Positions 7,620 to 16,200 of a stretch of DNA of 64,000 nucleotides are shown in pieces (the stretch's first letter is position 1; every line of letters starts with the position of its first letter). The position numbers were made by a program, and so were the translations under genes. Below the pieces are notes generated by a model. That model was not told the origin of the DNA, searched no databases, and worked only from the letters and a program-made list of their open reading frames with translations. Source of the DNA: Ensifer canadensis (GTDB taxonomy: Bacteria > Pseudomonadota > Alphaproteobacteria > Rhizobiales > Rhizobiaceae); the NCBI RefSeq assembly GCF_017488845.2, contig NZ_CP083371.1, forward strand, positions 930,001 to 994,000. The letters are read 5' to 3'.

Positions 7620-8084
7620 TCATAGGCTGTCGGCCGTGATCGGCTCGGCGGACAACGTGTTTTCACCGCGATTGTAGGCCAGTGCAAGGCGGAAGGAATG
7701 CGCGATGCGCAATGCCCGTTCCATGAACAGCGCCGCAATCTCCGGCGGGCAGAGTTTTTGGACTGTAGCGCGAAACAAACCCAGCCATTGGCGGAAATGC
7801 TGTTCGCCAAGACCAGGAAGCGCCAGATGCGGCGGCAGTGGGCGGCCGTCATAGCGGCCGCTGCGAAGCATCAAAGACGACCAGAAGTCGCACATTTTCG
7901 TCAGATGCTGTGGCCAGTCATGCCGCGCGATGGCGCTGTTGAACACCGGCCCGAGCAGGGCATCCTTGCGGATCTCGTCGTAGAAGCCGTGAACCACGTC
8001 GTGGATCATCTGCTCGTCTAACTGCTCGGGTAGCACCCGGCCGTCGATAACGATGGTTGATTTGTCCATTGCGCCTTTGCTCAT
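7620..8084 (-). CDS. Group III truncated haemoglobin
   Basis: The 154-residue protein (or 149 from the second Met) has the group III truncated globin pattern: VVHGFYDEIRKDALLGPVF, then HDWPQHLTKMCDFWSSLMLR and GRYDGRPLPPHLAL, with the proximal histidine in LPGLGEQHFRQWLGLF. Such single-domain haemoglobins bind oxygen and NO in the cytoplasm and are often under NsrR. It is the first gene of a pair with nsrR, and an AT-rich inverted repeat lies about 95 bases upstream. It is probably an NO-detoxifying or NO-buffering protein. Confidence 0.88.
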   Translation of the reverse strand: MSKGAMDKSTIVIDGRVLPEQLDEQMIHDVVHGFYDEIRKDALLGPVFNSAIARHDWPQHLTKMCDFWSSLMLRSGRYDGRPLPPHLALPGLGEQHFRQWLGLFRATVQKLCPPEIAALFMERALRIAHSFRLALAYNRGENTLSAEPITADSL

Positions 8085-8176
8085 GCCTGGATTCAGCCCT
8101 CAGTCAGGGCGATGCGGCCCTTTGTCGTCCAACGACGATGGGTGTGTGATGAGAATACGCTTCACTATGCGGATCA

Positions 8177-8201
8177 AAACATATATCGTCAATATATCTT
8201 T
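8177..8201. promoter_or_regulatory. Candidate NsrR operator
   Basis: AAACATATAT, five bases, then ATATATCTTT: 9 of 10 positions in the two arms are inverted copies. AT-rich dyads of this size are known NsrR targets. It sits between the haemoglobin-nsrR pair (minus) and the 8240 gene (plus), so one site could govern both directions. Confidence 0.65.
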
Positions 8202-8239
8202 AAGCTGCATAGCGGCGTACATTCGATGAGGGGGGCCAG

Positions 8240-8512
8240 ATGAGGCTCGAGCTTGACCAGACCGGAGATTATGTTCTGGACCCGGCATTCCTGGCGGTGC
8301 GGCTTTCGATTGAGGCGAGCGAACTTCGGCGCCGAATGCGTCTTGGTCTTGTGACCAGCATAGTGGAGCGCGGCGTCGACAGCGACGCAGGCCGCAAGCG
8401 CCTGACTGTGCGCAACGGCAACTCGGTCTGGCGGGGCATTGTCGACGCCGACAACTGCATTGTCAGCGAGGAGTCCCTTGATCTCAGGCGACCTTCGACC
8501 TTGGGAGGCTAG
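8240..8512 (+). CDS. DUF6522-like small protein, 90 aa
   Basis: The product begins MRLELDQTGDYVLDPAFLAV and continues RLSIEASELRRRMRLGLVTSI, then VERGVDSDAGRKRLTVRNGN and VWRGIVDADN. The pattern (short beta start, helix, 'VERG...D-GR-RLT' strand, 'W-VDAD' end) resembles small alphaproteobacterial proteins found beside NO-response and denitrification genes, which I recall as DUF6522; this is from memory. It diverges from the haemoglobin gene across the candidate NsrR site, supporting a role in the NO response. There is no signal peptide. Confidence 0.65.
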   Translation: MRLELDQTGDYVLDPAFLAVRLSIEASELRRRMRLGLVTSIVERGVDSDAGRKRLTVRNGNSVWRGIVDADNCIVSEESLDLRRPSTLGG

Positions 8513-8617
8513 CTGCGTTCGTCGACCATCCTCGTCGTCCCGCAGAAAGCGCTCGGCAGGGCCCCACCAAAGTCAGTTAGCCAAGACACGAAACCAACAA
8601 ATAGGCGGAATAGCAAC

Positions 8618-8716
8618 ATGAACGATCGTCAGTCGGAAAGTACACTCGTGCCAATGCTGGTCGTTGGCTTATTGCTCGTTATCGTGGGCTACATGGTCGT
8701 TATGATGTTCGTGTAA
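8618..8716 (+). CDS. Single-span membrane micro-protein, 32 aa
   Basis: ATG at 8618 opens MNDRQSESTLVPMLVVG followed by a run of Leu, Val, Ile and Met (about residues 12-32) that would span the membrane, and then the stop. AGGCGGAA about 8 bases upstream is a usable ribosome site. A short polar N-terminus and one helix is typical of stress or oxidase accessory micro-proteins. Following the NO-linked 8240 gene, it may be a small subunit of a membrane complex, but this is a guess. Confidence 0.65.
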   Translation: MNDRQSESTLVPMLVVGLLLVIVGYMVVMMFV

Positions 8717-9049
8717 GCGAAACTGCTGCGCTGTTGGCGAGGCTTCTAATCGATTGATTTCGCTCATCCAGGATTGGCGGTCTTGTCCCGCAGTTCCACT
8801 GGAGCTTTCCACCCCGAATTGACTCCGTTCATGTTCGGAAGCTCATGGGGGATAGAAGGTGTTCGTGAACGTATTGACCAGAAGCCAGAAAGAAAGTTCG
8901 TTCGTGATGTAATAGGCGAGATTTCCTCGACTTACGCGCCAATCCGCTTTGCTGATCGACGATCGCCAGCAACAAGTAACGGTGCAGGTCAGCCATTTCA
9001 TCGGGCATTCGTCGTTCGCTCAGATCGAGCTAGCGAACACGATCGGCCA
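8717..9049. other. No supportable gene
   Basis: A plus-strand frame crosses this stretch (8774-9154), but it has no ribosome site, an unconvincing composition, and runs antisense to the better gene at 9050. I see no other structure. Confidence 0.4.
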
Positions 9050-9295
9050 TCAAGTGGGCTGGAGGGCGTAAGACGATATCGTGTCTGCAAGGGCTCTCAG
9101 TTTGGTACTGATTTCGCGAGCCTGATGCTCAGTCAGTGCAAATTGGAGTGCTGATACGTCGGTGTTATCGGGATTGACGCTGAACTCGAGCCTAAGGAAG
9201 ATGTCGGCTTCGTTGTTGATCAGCGTTGCGGCCTTCCAGCCGACGACCGGTGATACTCTGACGCTGCCGCGCCCGTCCTTGTTCCAACCATTCAT
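9050..9295 (-). CDS. Hypothetical protein, 81 aa
   Basis: ATG at 9295, with GGAGGA about 11 bases upstream, gives MNGWNKDGRGSVRVSPVVGW, then ATLINNEADIFLRLEFSVN and a C-terminal helix ALTEHQAREISTKLRALADT. The beta-rich first half and helical second half resemble a small soluble fold. It is probably transcribed alone. Family unknown. Confidence 0.55.
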   Translation of the reverse strand: MNGWNKDGRGSVRVSPVVGWKAATLINNEADIFLRLEFSVNPDNTDVSALQFALTEHQAREISTKLRALADTISSYALQPT

Positions 9296-9551
9296 CGTGT
9301 TGCAATCCTCCGGCTGAGGAAGTCAGATTAAAGCAAAACAATGACAGGTTGTCGACTGCCGCCACGATTTCATGGCAAGGCAGGCTGATGCTCTGGCCGC
9401 CTGGCCGCACCGATCGTTGCCACTTCGACGTTTGTCGCTCCCCGCGGCGCCTCCGGATTTTAGAGTATGCAATCAAGGATTGTTTTTCGGGGGCGGTTTC
9501 GACGAACTACGACCATTGCCGAGGCAAGGCGTGCGGGAATGTCGCTGAACC

Positions 9552-9565
9552 TTGATCTGGCGCAA
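9552..9565. promoter_or_regulatory. Candidate FNR/NnrR-type box
   Basis: TTGATCTGGCGCAA matches the FNR consensus TTGAT-N4-ATCAA at 8 of 10 positions; its reverse half TTGCG matches the NnrR half-site. It stands about 55 bases before the gene at 9619, the usual distance for activation. Confidence 0.4.
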
Positions 9566-9618
9566 GGTGGCTCGCCTAGCAACGGGTATCAATAGAGTGT
9601 CAAATCGGGAGATTTCAT

Positions 9619-10011
9619 TTGTCACGGGCTTATGGAAAATGGGCGACCTATCTGCGCTTGCTGTGCGCGATTGCCCTGTTGTCCATATCATTTGCCCATA
9701 GGGAGGCTCCAGCTACCGCGTTCGTAGCTGTCGGCTTTGACGTTTCCGCGTTTGCTCTTCCAGATGGCACGGCGCCGGACTTATGCCTTGCCGGCGTCCA
9801 TGACGGTGAAGAGGGGTATGGCGCATCGGGAGCCTGCGAAGCGTGCCGCCTCAGTGCCTTGCTGCTGCTTCCGTCGCCGACAGACACGGTCGGGGTGCCG
9901 GTAGGCTCAATTCGAGAGCATAGTTTTTCCGCACGCCCGAACACAGACCGGCGACCTGTGCGAACCGCCAACGCGTCGCCGCGAGCGCCTCCCGCCAGCG
10001 TCATGGGTTGA
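9619..10011 (+). CDS. Exported or membrane-anchored protein with a CxxC motif (DUF2946-like)
   Basis: A TTG start at 9619 with GGGAGA 6 bases upstream is the only candidate; no internal Met follows. The 130-residue product has a hydrophobic N-terminal helix (LRLLCAIALLSISFAH), a short acidic middle and a CEACRLSALLLLPSP motif, then a basic Ser/Arg-rich tail. The CxxC next to a hydrophobic run is reminiscent of the DUF2946 family, which often flanks copper or iron uptake genes. Here it precedes the Crp/Fnr gene and an iron-type importer. It probably handles a metal, but this is inferred only from context. Confidence 0.55.
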   Translation: MSRAYGKWATYLRLLCAIALLSISFAHREAPATAFVAVGFDVSAFALPDGTAPDLCLAGVHDGEEGYGASGACEACRLSALLLLPSPTDTVGVPVGSIREHSFSARPNTDRRPVRTANASPRAPPASVMG

Positions 10012-10105
10012 TCGTACCGCCGCGCCTTGCGCCGGCGGATAGCAATCTTGGCGGCTGCATCGCACTTGCACGAGCAAGCCCGCGGCCGAACGCCGGAAAA
10101 AATCC

Positions 10106-10798
10106 ATGCTTAACATCTCGATGCCTGTGGAGGCAGCGCTTGCGCTGCCGCCGAATTTCGCAGGCTTGCCGTTTTCTCCATTATTTGTCGGCCGTCGCCG
10201 GCTGTTTTCACCCCGAACGACGATTTACGACCAGGATGAGACCGCTGTCCCCATCTACCGACTGGTGGATGGTTGTGTCGCGCTCACACATTCACTCAGA
10301 GACGGTCGCCGACAGATCCTCGACATCATTGGTCCCGGTCGCTTGTTCGGTCTCGTCTTTCACGAAGACAACCATTGCGGCGCTCAGGCCCTGACGTTCA
10401 GTCAAGTCGAAAGCCTTGGTCGAACGGTCGACCAAGGCATTCTCGACCAGGCTCTGGTGCAGATGCTGAACCGGGCTCACAGCCTTGCAACCCTGCTTGG
10501 ACGCAAGACAGCGATGGAGCGCGTGAGCTCGGCCGTGTTTGATCTTGCCCAACAGTTCAAGCGCGCATCGCGCAACCCTCAACGTGATGCACCGACGTTC
10601 AATCTGCATTTGACCCGCGCCGATCTCGGCGACTGGCTCGGCTTGACGATTGAAACAGTCAGCCGATGCCTCAACCAGCTCAAGCGGGACAAGGTCATCG
10701 ATTTCTCACACCCGGAAATCGTGAGGGTGCTGGACACGGACAGGCTGCAGGCGATGGCCGCAGGGGGACGCGGCGAGGTCCGCAAACGTCGAGCCTGA
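10106..10798 (+). CDS. Crp/Fnr family regulator without an iron-sulfur cluster
   Basis: The 230-residue protein has an N-terminal cyclic-nucleotide-like beta barrel (IYRLVDGCVALTHSLRDG, RRQILDIIGPGRLFGLV), a dimer helix, and a C-terminal helix-turn-helix (LTRADLGDWLGLTIETVSR, CLNQLKRDKVIDF). The recognition helix TIETVSR is that of FixK/FNR regulators, so it should read TTGAT-type sites. The cysteine cluster of true FNR is absent, so it is likely controlled by level or by another ligand, as FixK or NnrR. It precedes the iron-type importer by 40 bases and may be co-transcribed. Confidence 0.85.
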   Translation: MLNISMPVEAALALPPNFAGLPFSPLFVGRRRLFSPRTTIYDQDETAVPIYRLVDGCVALTHSLRDGRRQILDIIGPGRLFGLVFHEDNHCGAQALTFSQVESLGRTVDQGILDQALVQMLNRAHSLATLLGRKTAMERVSSAVFDLAQQFKRASRNPQRDAPTFNLHLTRADLGDWLGLTIETVSRCLNQLKRDKVIDFSHPEIVRVLDTDRLQAMAAGGRGEVRKRRA

Positions 10799-10837
10799 AC
10801 CGGACTTCACACAAGATACTGGAAATGGATCATTCCC

Positions 10838-11944
10838 ATGAAAAAGACACTTGCACTTATCGTCACCACTTTTGTCCTGGTCTTTGCCGGACAGGGCCGC
10901 GCGGAAATCAATGTCACCGATGTCAAGGGCCGTCACGTCACGTTGGCTGCTCCCGCGCAACGGGTCGTCCTGAACTTCTATTATGAGGATTTCATCGCAG
11001 TCGTTGGTCCAGGCGCCATGGACAAGGTGGTCGCGTTGTCGCTCTCCACCTGGAAGGACTGGCGGCCGAACCAGTTTGCGGCCTATCTCGACGCAATTCC
11101 CTCCCTTGCAGCACTGCCGGATGTTGGCGATACGGAAAACGGCACGTTTTCGATTGAGAAGGTGCTGTCGGTGAAACCGGACCTCGTCATTTTATCCGCC
11201 TGGTCTTTCGACGCGCTTGGCGAGGCCGTCAAACAGATGGAGACGGCCGGCATTCCTGTGGTCGTGCTCGACTATAACGCCCAGACGGTCGAAAAACATG
11301 TCCAGTCGACGCTTGTTCTGGGGGCGGTCATGGGATCGCGTGACCGTGCGCAAAGACTTGCTTCCCAATATGAGGCCGCAATGCAGGATATCGACAGGCG
11401 CATCGCCAACGCGAAACCGACGAACAAGAAGGTCTATGTCGAGCTGGCTCAAAAAGGCCCGTCCGAAGTCGGAAACAGCTACGGCAATGGTATGTGGGGA
11501 TCGCTCATCGACAGACTTGGCGGGACCAATATCGCCAAGGGGCAGTTCGAAAACTGGGGCCCGCTCAGCCCGGAATACGTTCTTGCACAGGAACCCGATA
11601 TCATCTTTCTCGCCGGCTCTGAATGGTTGGACAAGCCACAAGCGGTCACGGTCGGGTTCGGCGCCTCAGAGGAAATCGCACGCGACCGCATGAAGGCCTA
11701 TATCGCCCGACCGGGTTGGGACGGGTTGCCGGCGGTTAGAAACTCCGCCTTGCATGCGATCTACCACGGCGGTGCGCGAACTTTGTCTGACTATGTCTAC
11801 GCGCAATATATAGCCAAGCAGCTCTACCCGGATGCTTTCAGCGACGTAGACCCGGCAGTCGAGATTAAACGCTACTACGACACCTGGATGCCAATAAAAG
11901 CAGATGGCGTTTTTGTGCTCCCCTATCGGGCCGACGGCCAATGA
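10838..11944 (+). CDS. Iron/haem-type ABC importer, periplasmic binding protein
   Basis: The signal peptide is visible (MKKTLALIVTTFVLVFAGQGRAE, cleavage after RA). The mature protein has the two-lobe BtuF/FepB fold signature: DVKGRHVTLAAPAQRVV at the start, LSVKPDLVILSAW in the first lobe, a long helix, and EPDIIFLAGSEWL in the second. Total length is 368 residues. It binds a metal chelate (siderophore, haem or cobalamin) and hands it to the permease that overlaps it by 4 bases (ATGA). Which chelate cannot be told. The upstream Crp/Fnr gene suggests control by oxygen or NO. Confidence 0.85.
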   Translation: MKKTLALIVTTFVLVFAGQGRAEINVTDVKGRHVTLAAPAQRVVLNFYYEDFIAVVGPGAMDKVVALSLSTWKDWRPNQFAAYLDAIPSLAALPDVGDTENGTFSIEKVLSVKPDLVILSAWSFDALGEAVKQMETAGIPVVVLDYNAQTVEKHVQSTLVLGAVMGSRDRAQRLASQYEAAMQDIDRRIANAKPTNKKVYVELAQKGPSEVGNSYGNGMWGSLIDRLGGTNIAKGQFENWGPLSPEYVLAQEPDIIFLAGSEWLDKPQAVTVGFGASEEIARDRMKAYIARPGWDGLPAVRNSALHAIYHGGARTLSDYVYAQYIAKQLYPDAFSDVDPAVEIKRYYDTWMPIKADGVFVLPYRADGQ

Positions 11945-13005
11945 GCGACGCGGCCCTTAAACTCGATATCTTTCGCTCGCACTATCGCCGCGACGTTTCC
12001 CTTCGTCTTGCGGCACTTGCAGCCGCGATGCTGGCGCTTGCATTTCTGGTGCTGGTTGACCTGGCAAAGGGGCCATCGGGCATGGCACTGGCCGAAGTCT
12101 GGGCGACGCTTTGGGCTGGCCCTCATGGCGCAGATCGAATGGCGGCGACTATCTTGTGGCAGTTGCGCATGCCCCAGACGGCTATGGGCGTGCTCGTCGG
12201 CGTCTGCCTCGGGGTTGCCGGATTGCAGATGCAGACGATACTTTCCAATCCTTTGGCAAGCCCGTTCACGCTCGGATTTTCCGCTGCCGCAGGGTTCGGT
12301 GCAGCGCTGGCAATCATGTTTGGTGGGTTCCTGCCTGTGCCGGGTTTCATTCTGGTTCCGGCATCAGCCTTCGTCATGACGCTCCTTGCATGCGGCCTCG
12401 TCTACTGCGTTGCGGCCCTGCGGGGAACGACCCCCGAAATTCTCGTGCTGGCCGGCATCGCGGTCCTGTTTCTTTTTCAGTCCATGCAATCCCTGCTGCA
12501 ATTCATGGCCGCACCCGAAGTTCTCCAACAGATCGTCTTCTGGCTGTTCGGCAGCCTGTTAAAAGCAAGCTGGACCACTGTTGCCGTCACCGCGGCGATC
12601 CTGACCGCATGTCTTCCCGTCGTCATACGCGACAGCTGGAAGCTGACGCTACTGAGATTGGGTGACGTTAATGCCGCCAGCATGGGCTTGTCGGTTGATG
12701 CGCTGCGCAGACGCAGCTTCGTACTCGTCTCGCTTTTGACGGCCGCGGCCGTCTGTTTCGTGGGGACGATCGGTTTCGTCGGCCTGATCGCGCCACACGT
12801 GGCGCGCGCGGCCGTTGGCGAGGATCACCGCTTTGCGCTGCCAATGAGTGCAACGGTCGGCGGGATCATTCTGATCGGTGCATCGGTTTTCGGAAAGCTG
12901 CTGTCGCCGGCCGCCGTCATCCCCGTTGGCATAATCACGGCTGTTGCTGGCGTTCCCATGTTGTTTGTCGTCATTGCGCGGCGTGGCAAAGGAGAGCAAC
13001 AGTGA
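11941..13005 (+). CDS. FecCD-type ABC permease
   Basis: The 354-residue protein has about ten membrane helices and the FecCD family signatures: WQLRMPQTAMGVLVGVCLG, AGLQMQTILSNPLASPFTLG and, near the end, FVGTIGFVGLIAPHVARAAVG. It forms the homodimeric channel of a chelated-iron importer. It overlaps the binding protein gene (ATGA) and the ATPase gene (4 bases), so translation is coupled. Confidence 0.92.
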   Translation: MSDAALKLDIFRSHYRRDVSLRLAALAAAMLALAFLVLVDLAKGPSGMALAEVWATLWAGPHGADRMAATILWQLRMPQTAMGVLVGVCLGVAGLQMQTILSNPLASPFTLGFSAAAGFGAALAIMFGGFLPVPGFILVPASAFVMTLLACGLVYCVAALRGTTPEILVLAGIAVLFLFQSMQSLLQFMAAPEVLQQIVFWLFGSLLKASWTTVAVTAAILTACLPVVIRDSWKLTLLRLGDVNAASMGLSVDALRRRSFVLVSLLTAAAVCFVGTIGFVGLIAPHVARAAVGEDHRFALPMSATVGGIILIGASVFGKLLSPAAVIPVGIITAVAGVPMLFVVIARRGKGEQQ

Positions 13006-13769
13006 CCGAGGGTCTGACTTTGACGAACGTTTGCGTAGACCACGGGCGAACCCGCACGATTGACTGCTGCTCGCTGACGCTCGCGCCTGGCCAGATCGTC
13101 GCCGTGGTTGGCCCGAACGGTGCTGGCAAATCCACCTTGCTCGGCGCCATTGCCGGGAGTGTTGCGCATTCGGGCACGATCCTATGGGAGAGCGGCCCAA
13201 TCGACTGCAGAACTGTCGGCTTCATGCCGCAACATTGTTCTGTAAACGCAGATCTCTCTGTGCTGCAAACCCTTCTGCTCGCCCGCCATGAGCAGTTGGG
13301 ATGGCGAATAGGCGAACCTGAGATCACGAGAGCCTTGACGATGCTTTGCGAGCTGGGACTGGAGCATCTTGCCAATCGCCGGATTAACACGCTGTCGGGC
13401 GGTCAACAGCAGTTGGTCCTGCTCGGGCAGCGGCTCATGCGCCAGCCGCGGCTGCTTATCCTCGACGAAGCGACCTGCGCACTGGATCTGCGCCATCAAT
13501 TGACGGTCCTTGCTCTGTTGCGGGACTATGTTTGCCGATCGGGCGCACTCATCCTCATGGCGGTTCATGATCTCAATCTCGCGGCTCGGACCACCGACCG
13601 GCTGCTTCTGCTTCAGAAGGGCAGGGTTGCCGCTTCCGGAGAGCCAGCGGCTGTCCTAACCGCGTCGAGACTAGGCTCGGTCTACGGAGTTGATGTGGAG
13701 GTTGTCGCTGAGGGACAGGACGTTCCATTCGTCATACCGATCGCGGCGCGGCGATCCCATGCCGCCTAG
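13002..13769 (+). CDS. ABC importer ATPase (FecE/HmuV type)
   Basis: Walker A is GPNGAGKST (about residues 36-44), the signature is LSGGQQQLVLLGQRL, Walker B is LLILDEATCALD and the switch histidine is in MAVHDLN. The 255 residues match chelated-iron importer ATPases. It powers the FecCD permease just upstream. The signature reads LSGGQQQL rather than the commoner LSGGEQQR, which is tolerated in this family. Confidence 0.92.
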   Translation: MTEGLTLTNVCVDHGRTRTIDCCSLTLAPGQIVAVVGPNGAGKSTLLGAIAGSVAHSGTILWESGPIDCRTVGFMPQHCSVNADLSVLQTLLLARHEQLGWRIGEPEITRALTMLCELGLEHLANRRINTLSGGQQQLVLLGQRLMRQPRLLILDEATCALDLRHQLTVLALLRDYVCRSGALILMAVHDLNLAARTTDRLLLLQKGRVAASGEPAAVLTASRLGSVYGVDVEVVAEGQDVPFVIPIAARRSHAA

Positions 13770-13869
13770 GTTGCGAATTCCCGTTCAGCTCCGGCTGGGA
13801 GACGGCAACATCGTCTATGGCACAATGGGTAAGGGAGGTTGCCCAAGCAAGGTGTCGGCCATCACGTGA
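13759..13869 (+). CDS. Possible 36-aa ORF overlapping the ATPase end
   Basis: An ATG inside the last codons of the ATPase gene opens MPPRLRIPVQLRLGDGN, continuing to a TGA at 13869. The overlap would allow coupled translation. It has no hydrophobic helix or motif and may be the stub of a lost fourth operon gene. From 13870 to 14076 nothing else is seen. Confidence 0.3.
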   Translation: MPPRLRIPVQLRLGDGNIVYGTMGKGGCPSKVSAIT

Positions 13870-14076
13870 TGATCTGGCGAGGATACTGCTATGGCACGTG
13901 GTCACGGCCGCGGCTTCGCCAGCATCCTCACCCGTTCGGCACTCGCTGCGCTCCGTTCCCGCATGCGGCCTCCGGACCCGCCCTTCCCATTTCCACCCAA
14001 TCGGCACGCAAACATGTTTTCGTCCGTTTATCGTTTATTCTTTGAAGAAGAATCACCCACTAAGCGAGGTCCAACT

Positions 14077-14439
14077 ATGAACAAACCGTACTTTTCGATC
14101 TCTCTGGCCTTGTTGTTGGCCCTGGGCGTGATGCCCGCTCACGCAAAGCAGCGGGCCACGATCCAATCGCCAGCGTCGGGCGTGCTCTGCGACCGCTACG
14201 TGTGCGCCAATGAGAAGGGAATCTCCCGCGAGCTGACGAAAAAATATCTCGGTAAAAAGGCCGGCGCGAACAAGCTGTTCACGACGAGTGATGTTGACCT
14301 GACCGAGTTCACCTTTGCCAACGGGATTTTCTGCGACACGAAGGAGCGGCTGTGCCGTGAAGATCGGTACTATGGCGCGAACGGACAGCGCAGCGGGGCC
14401 GTCTCCAAGAAATACACCAAGGCGCTGTTTGGCGAATGA
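14077..14439 (+). CDS. ycgJ: YcgJ-family periplasmic protein
   Basis: The ATG at 14077 with GAGG 7 bases upstream gives 120 residues; the longer upstream frame is ignored because a clean signal peptide starts here (MNKPYFSISLALLLALGV, cleavage after AHA). The mature part has four cysteines in a symmetrical pattern (LCDRYVCANEKGISRELTKK and IFCDTKERLCREDRYY), each followed by a KYL/KYT motif. This is the layout of the YcgJ family of unknown function. It stands alone, between the iron importer and IS110 remains. Confidence 0.8.
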   Translation: MNKPYFSISLALLLALGVMPAHAKQRATIQSPASGVLCDRYVCANEKGISRELTKKYLGKKAGANKLFTTSDVDLTEFTFANGIFCDTKERLCREDRYYGANGQRSGAVSKKYTKALFGE

Positions 14440-14509
14440 CCAAAACCGGTCGGTTCCGGTTAAGTGCGAAATGACCCTCTCTCATCATGACCGGCACGGG
14501 TCTTGCTCG

Positions 14510-14877
14510 CTCTAAGCACGGGCATAAGCTGGAAGCTCGCCCAAGGTGTCTCGAGGATTTCCCATCTTGCCTGGATTTCGCGCCACGCCGATCAGGTTGC
14601 TATGTGTTATCAGAACTCCCGTGGGTCTATTTCCTCATCGAACCGGTTGGATATGCCGGCTCACATTCCACACAAAACCTGCCAGCTCTCGGACAATCGC
14701 GGTGATGACCTTCGGTTGCGGTTTGCAGTCCGCAGAGAGCCACCGGTATCGCTGGCACAGCCTTGCCCGTGCCTTCGAACCGATGGCCCTGATCTCTTCC
14801 GGAAGATGTTCGGCCCGCATCCTGTATCGAAGTTCCTCGCGTGCCGGCAGTCGATAGGACCATATGAAAACGCCCAC
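14510..14877 (-). pseudogene. IS110-type transposase, C-terminal remnant
   Basis: On the minus strand, ARARLCQRYRWLSADCKPQP and TAIVRELAGFVWNVSRHI match the end of IS110-family transposases, and after a stop the same strand gives NPRDTLGELPAYARA, the usual C-terminal tail. The catalytic Tnp-20 domain upstream is missing. Its stop codons and truncation make it inactive. Confidence 0.6.
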
Positions 14878-14897
14878 GTTTTGGGAACGTGGGCGTT
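14862..14897 (-). terminator. Rho-independent terminator of the pseudoazurin gene
   Basis: AACGCCCACGTT and AACGTGGGCGTT are perfect 12-bp inverted arms around a 5-base loop, and on the minus strand the stem runs into TTTT. It starts about 20 bases after the pseudoazurin stop. Confidence 0.85.
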
Positions 14898-14915
14898 CAG
14901 ATCGTCGTGGCGTTG

Positions 14916-15362
14916 TTACATCGCTCCCGCTGCAATGTCAGCGTCGAGACGATCCCGCGCCTTCTTCGGGAGCTTGGCAGTCTTCACGATTTCGAGGTTG
15001 TCCGGAGCGTCGCCGACGACGACAAGAGCGACCATACCCATGCTCATGTGGGGAGCGCATTTGATGGCGTACGCGCCCTTAACATCGAAAGTGATTTTCA
15101 CCGTTTCGTTCATCTTCCCTTTGAAAGCCTGCGCACCTTCCGGGATGAGGTTGGCGATCGATTCGGCATTGTGAGACTTATCGGTTGGTATAAATGTTAC
15201 GGTGTCTCCTGGGGCCACTCGAGTAAGTCCCGGCTCGAACACCATCACACCGTCTTTGCCCTTGTTCAGCATGTGTACTTCATAGTCGGCTGCCTGCGAT
15301 ACGGTAGCCATTACCGCCAAAGCCATTGCAGTTCCAATCGTGAGGTTTGCCAGTCGTTTCAT
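14916..15362 (-). CDS. Pseudoazurin, periplasmic blue copper protein
   Basis: The ATG at 15362 with AGGAGAAGAGCT upstream gives 148 residues, with a signal peptide ending in VSQA. The mature protein begins [14 protein letters not shown] and carries the type 1 copper ligands: His in [10 protein letters not shown] and Cys, His and Met in [15 protein letters not shown]. Pseudoazurin carries electrons from the bc1 complex to copper nitrite reductase or N2O reductase in denitrifiers. The length is normal for the family. A TTGCG-type box lies 70 bases upstream and a strong terminator follows. No nitrite reductase gene is present nearby. Confidence 0.93.
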   Translation of the reverse strand: MKRLANLTIGTAMALAVMATVSQAADYEVHMLNKGKDGVMVFEPGLTRVAPGDTVTFIPTDKSHNAESIANLIPEGAQAFKGKMNETVKITFDVKGAYAIKCAPHMSMGMVALVVVGDAPDNLEIVKTAKLPKKARDRLDADIAAGAM

Positions 15363-15432
15363 AGCTCTTCTCCTGTTCTTGAAGCCGCTTGGCTTCGTTG
15401 ACGCTGATGTACCGGAGAAGACGCCGTGAACT

Positions 15433-15446
15433 TTGACTAAACGCAA
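15433..15446 (-). promoter_or_regulatory. Candidate NnrR/FNR box of the pseudoazurin gene
   Basis: On the minus strand the sequence is TTGCGTTTAGTCAA: one half is the TTGCG reported for NnrR sites, the other matches TCAA of the FNR consensus. It sits 71 bases before the start codon. It would bring the gene under NO or low-oxygen control. Confidence 0.5.
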
Positions 15447-15471
15447 ATAACTCGACGTTCGCGAAAATCGC

Positions 15472-16200
15472 TCACGCAACGCGTTGCCGTAGTCGCTCTC
15501 CTATCCTCGACAGGGGGTTTCCCTCGCGCGAAGACGCCCCTAGAGACCGCGCGTCGGACAGAGTGGCTTCTGTACTTGCGAGCCAGAACCGTTCCACAAG
15601 CCCGTGGAGACGGGTTGCTTCTGCAGCCAAGGTCGCGCTTGCGCTATTGGTCTCCTCGACCATTGCGGCGTTCTGTTGGGTTACCTCATCCATTTGGTTG
15701 ACGGCCGCGTTGACTTGCAGGAGCCCAGCGGATTGCTCATTGGTCGAGGTGGCGATGGCATCCATGTTCAGGTTAATGGCATTAACCTGGCCTTCGATAC
15801 TTTTGAGGGCTTCCCCGGTGTCCTTAACGAGTTGGACGCCGGTCTCGACATCGATACGAGAGCTGTGGATGAGGTCTTTGATTTCTCGAGCAGCTCCTGC
15901 AGACCTTTGCGCGAGTTCACGCACTTCTTGCGCGACGACAGCAAAGCCCTTGCCAGCCTCGCCTGCCCGGGCCGCCTCCACCCCGGCGTTCAATGCAAGA
16001 AGAATGGTCTGAAACGAGATTTCGTCAATCACGGCAATTATGCCGGCAATCTGTTTTGATGACTGTTCAATCTTGATCATCGCTACAATCGCTTCGCCGA
16101 CGATCGTGCCACTCCTGTCGGTGTTTAAGCTGGCTTGCTTGGCGGTGTTGCGCGCTTCGTCGGTCCGCTTTGCCGATTGGGCGACATTTTAGACGAAGGC
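15472..16200 (-). pseudogene. Methyl-accepting chemotaxis protein, cytoplasmic fragment
   Basis: The frame from 16080 has the signalling hairpin of chemoreceptors: GIIAVIDEISFQTILLALNA, GVEAARAGEAGKGFAVVAQE and VRELAQRSAGAAREIKDLI. The frame continues upstream to about 16187 (NVAQSAKRTDEARNTAKQ), where an in-frame TAA stops it. The sensor, membrane and HAMP parts are missing, as intact receptors exceed 500 residues. The ISFQT-LLALNA hairpin tip normally reads ISFQTNLLALNA; here an N is replaced by I. It is a truncated relic. Confidence 0.85.

Noticed and set aside
10021..10105. FNR box directly before the Crp/Fnr gene
   Set aside because: No TTGAT-N4-ATCAA-like sequence with more than 6 of 10 matches was found there.
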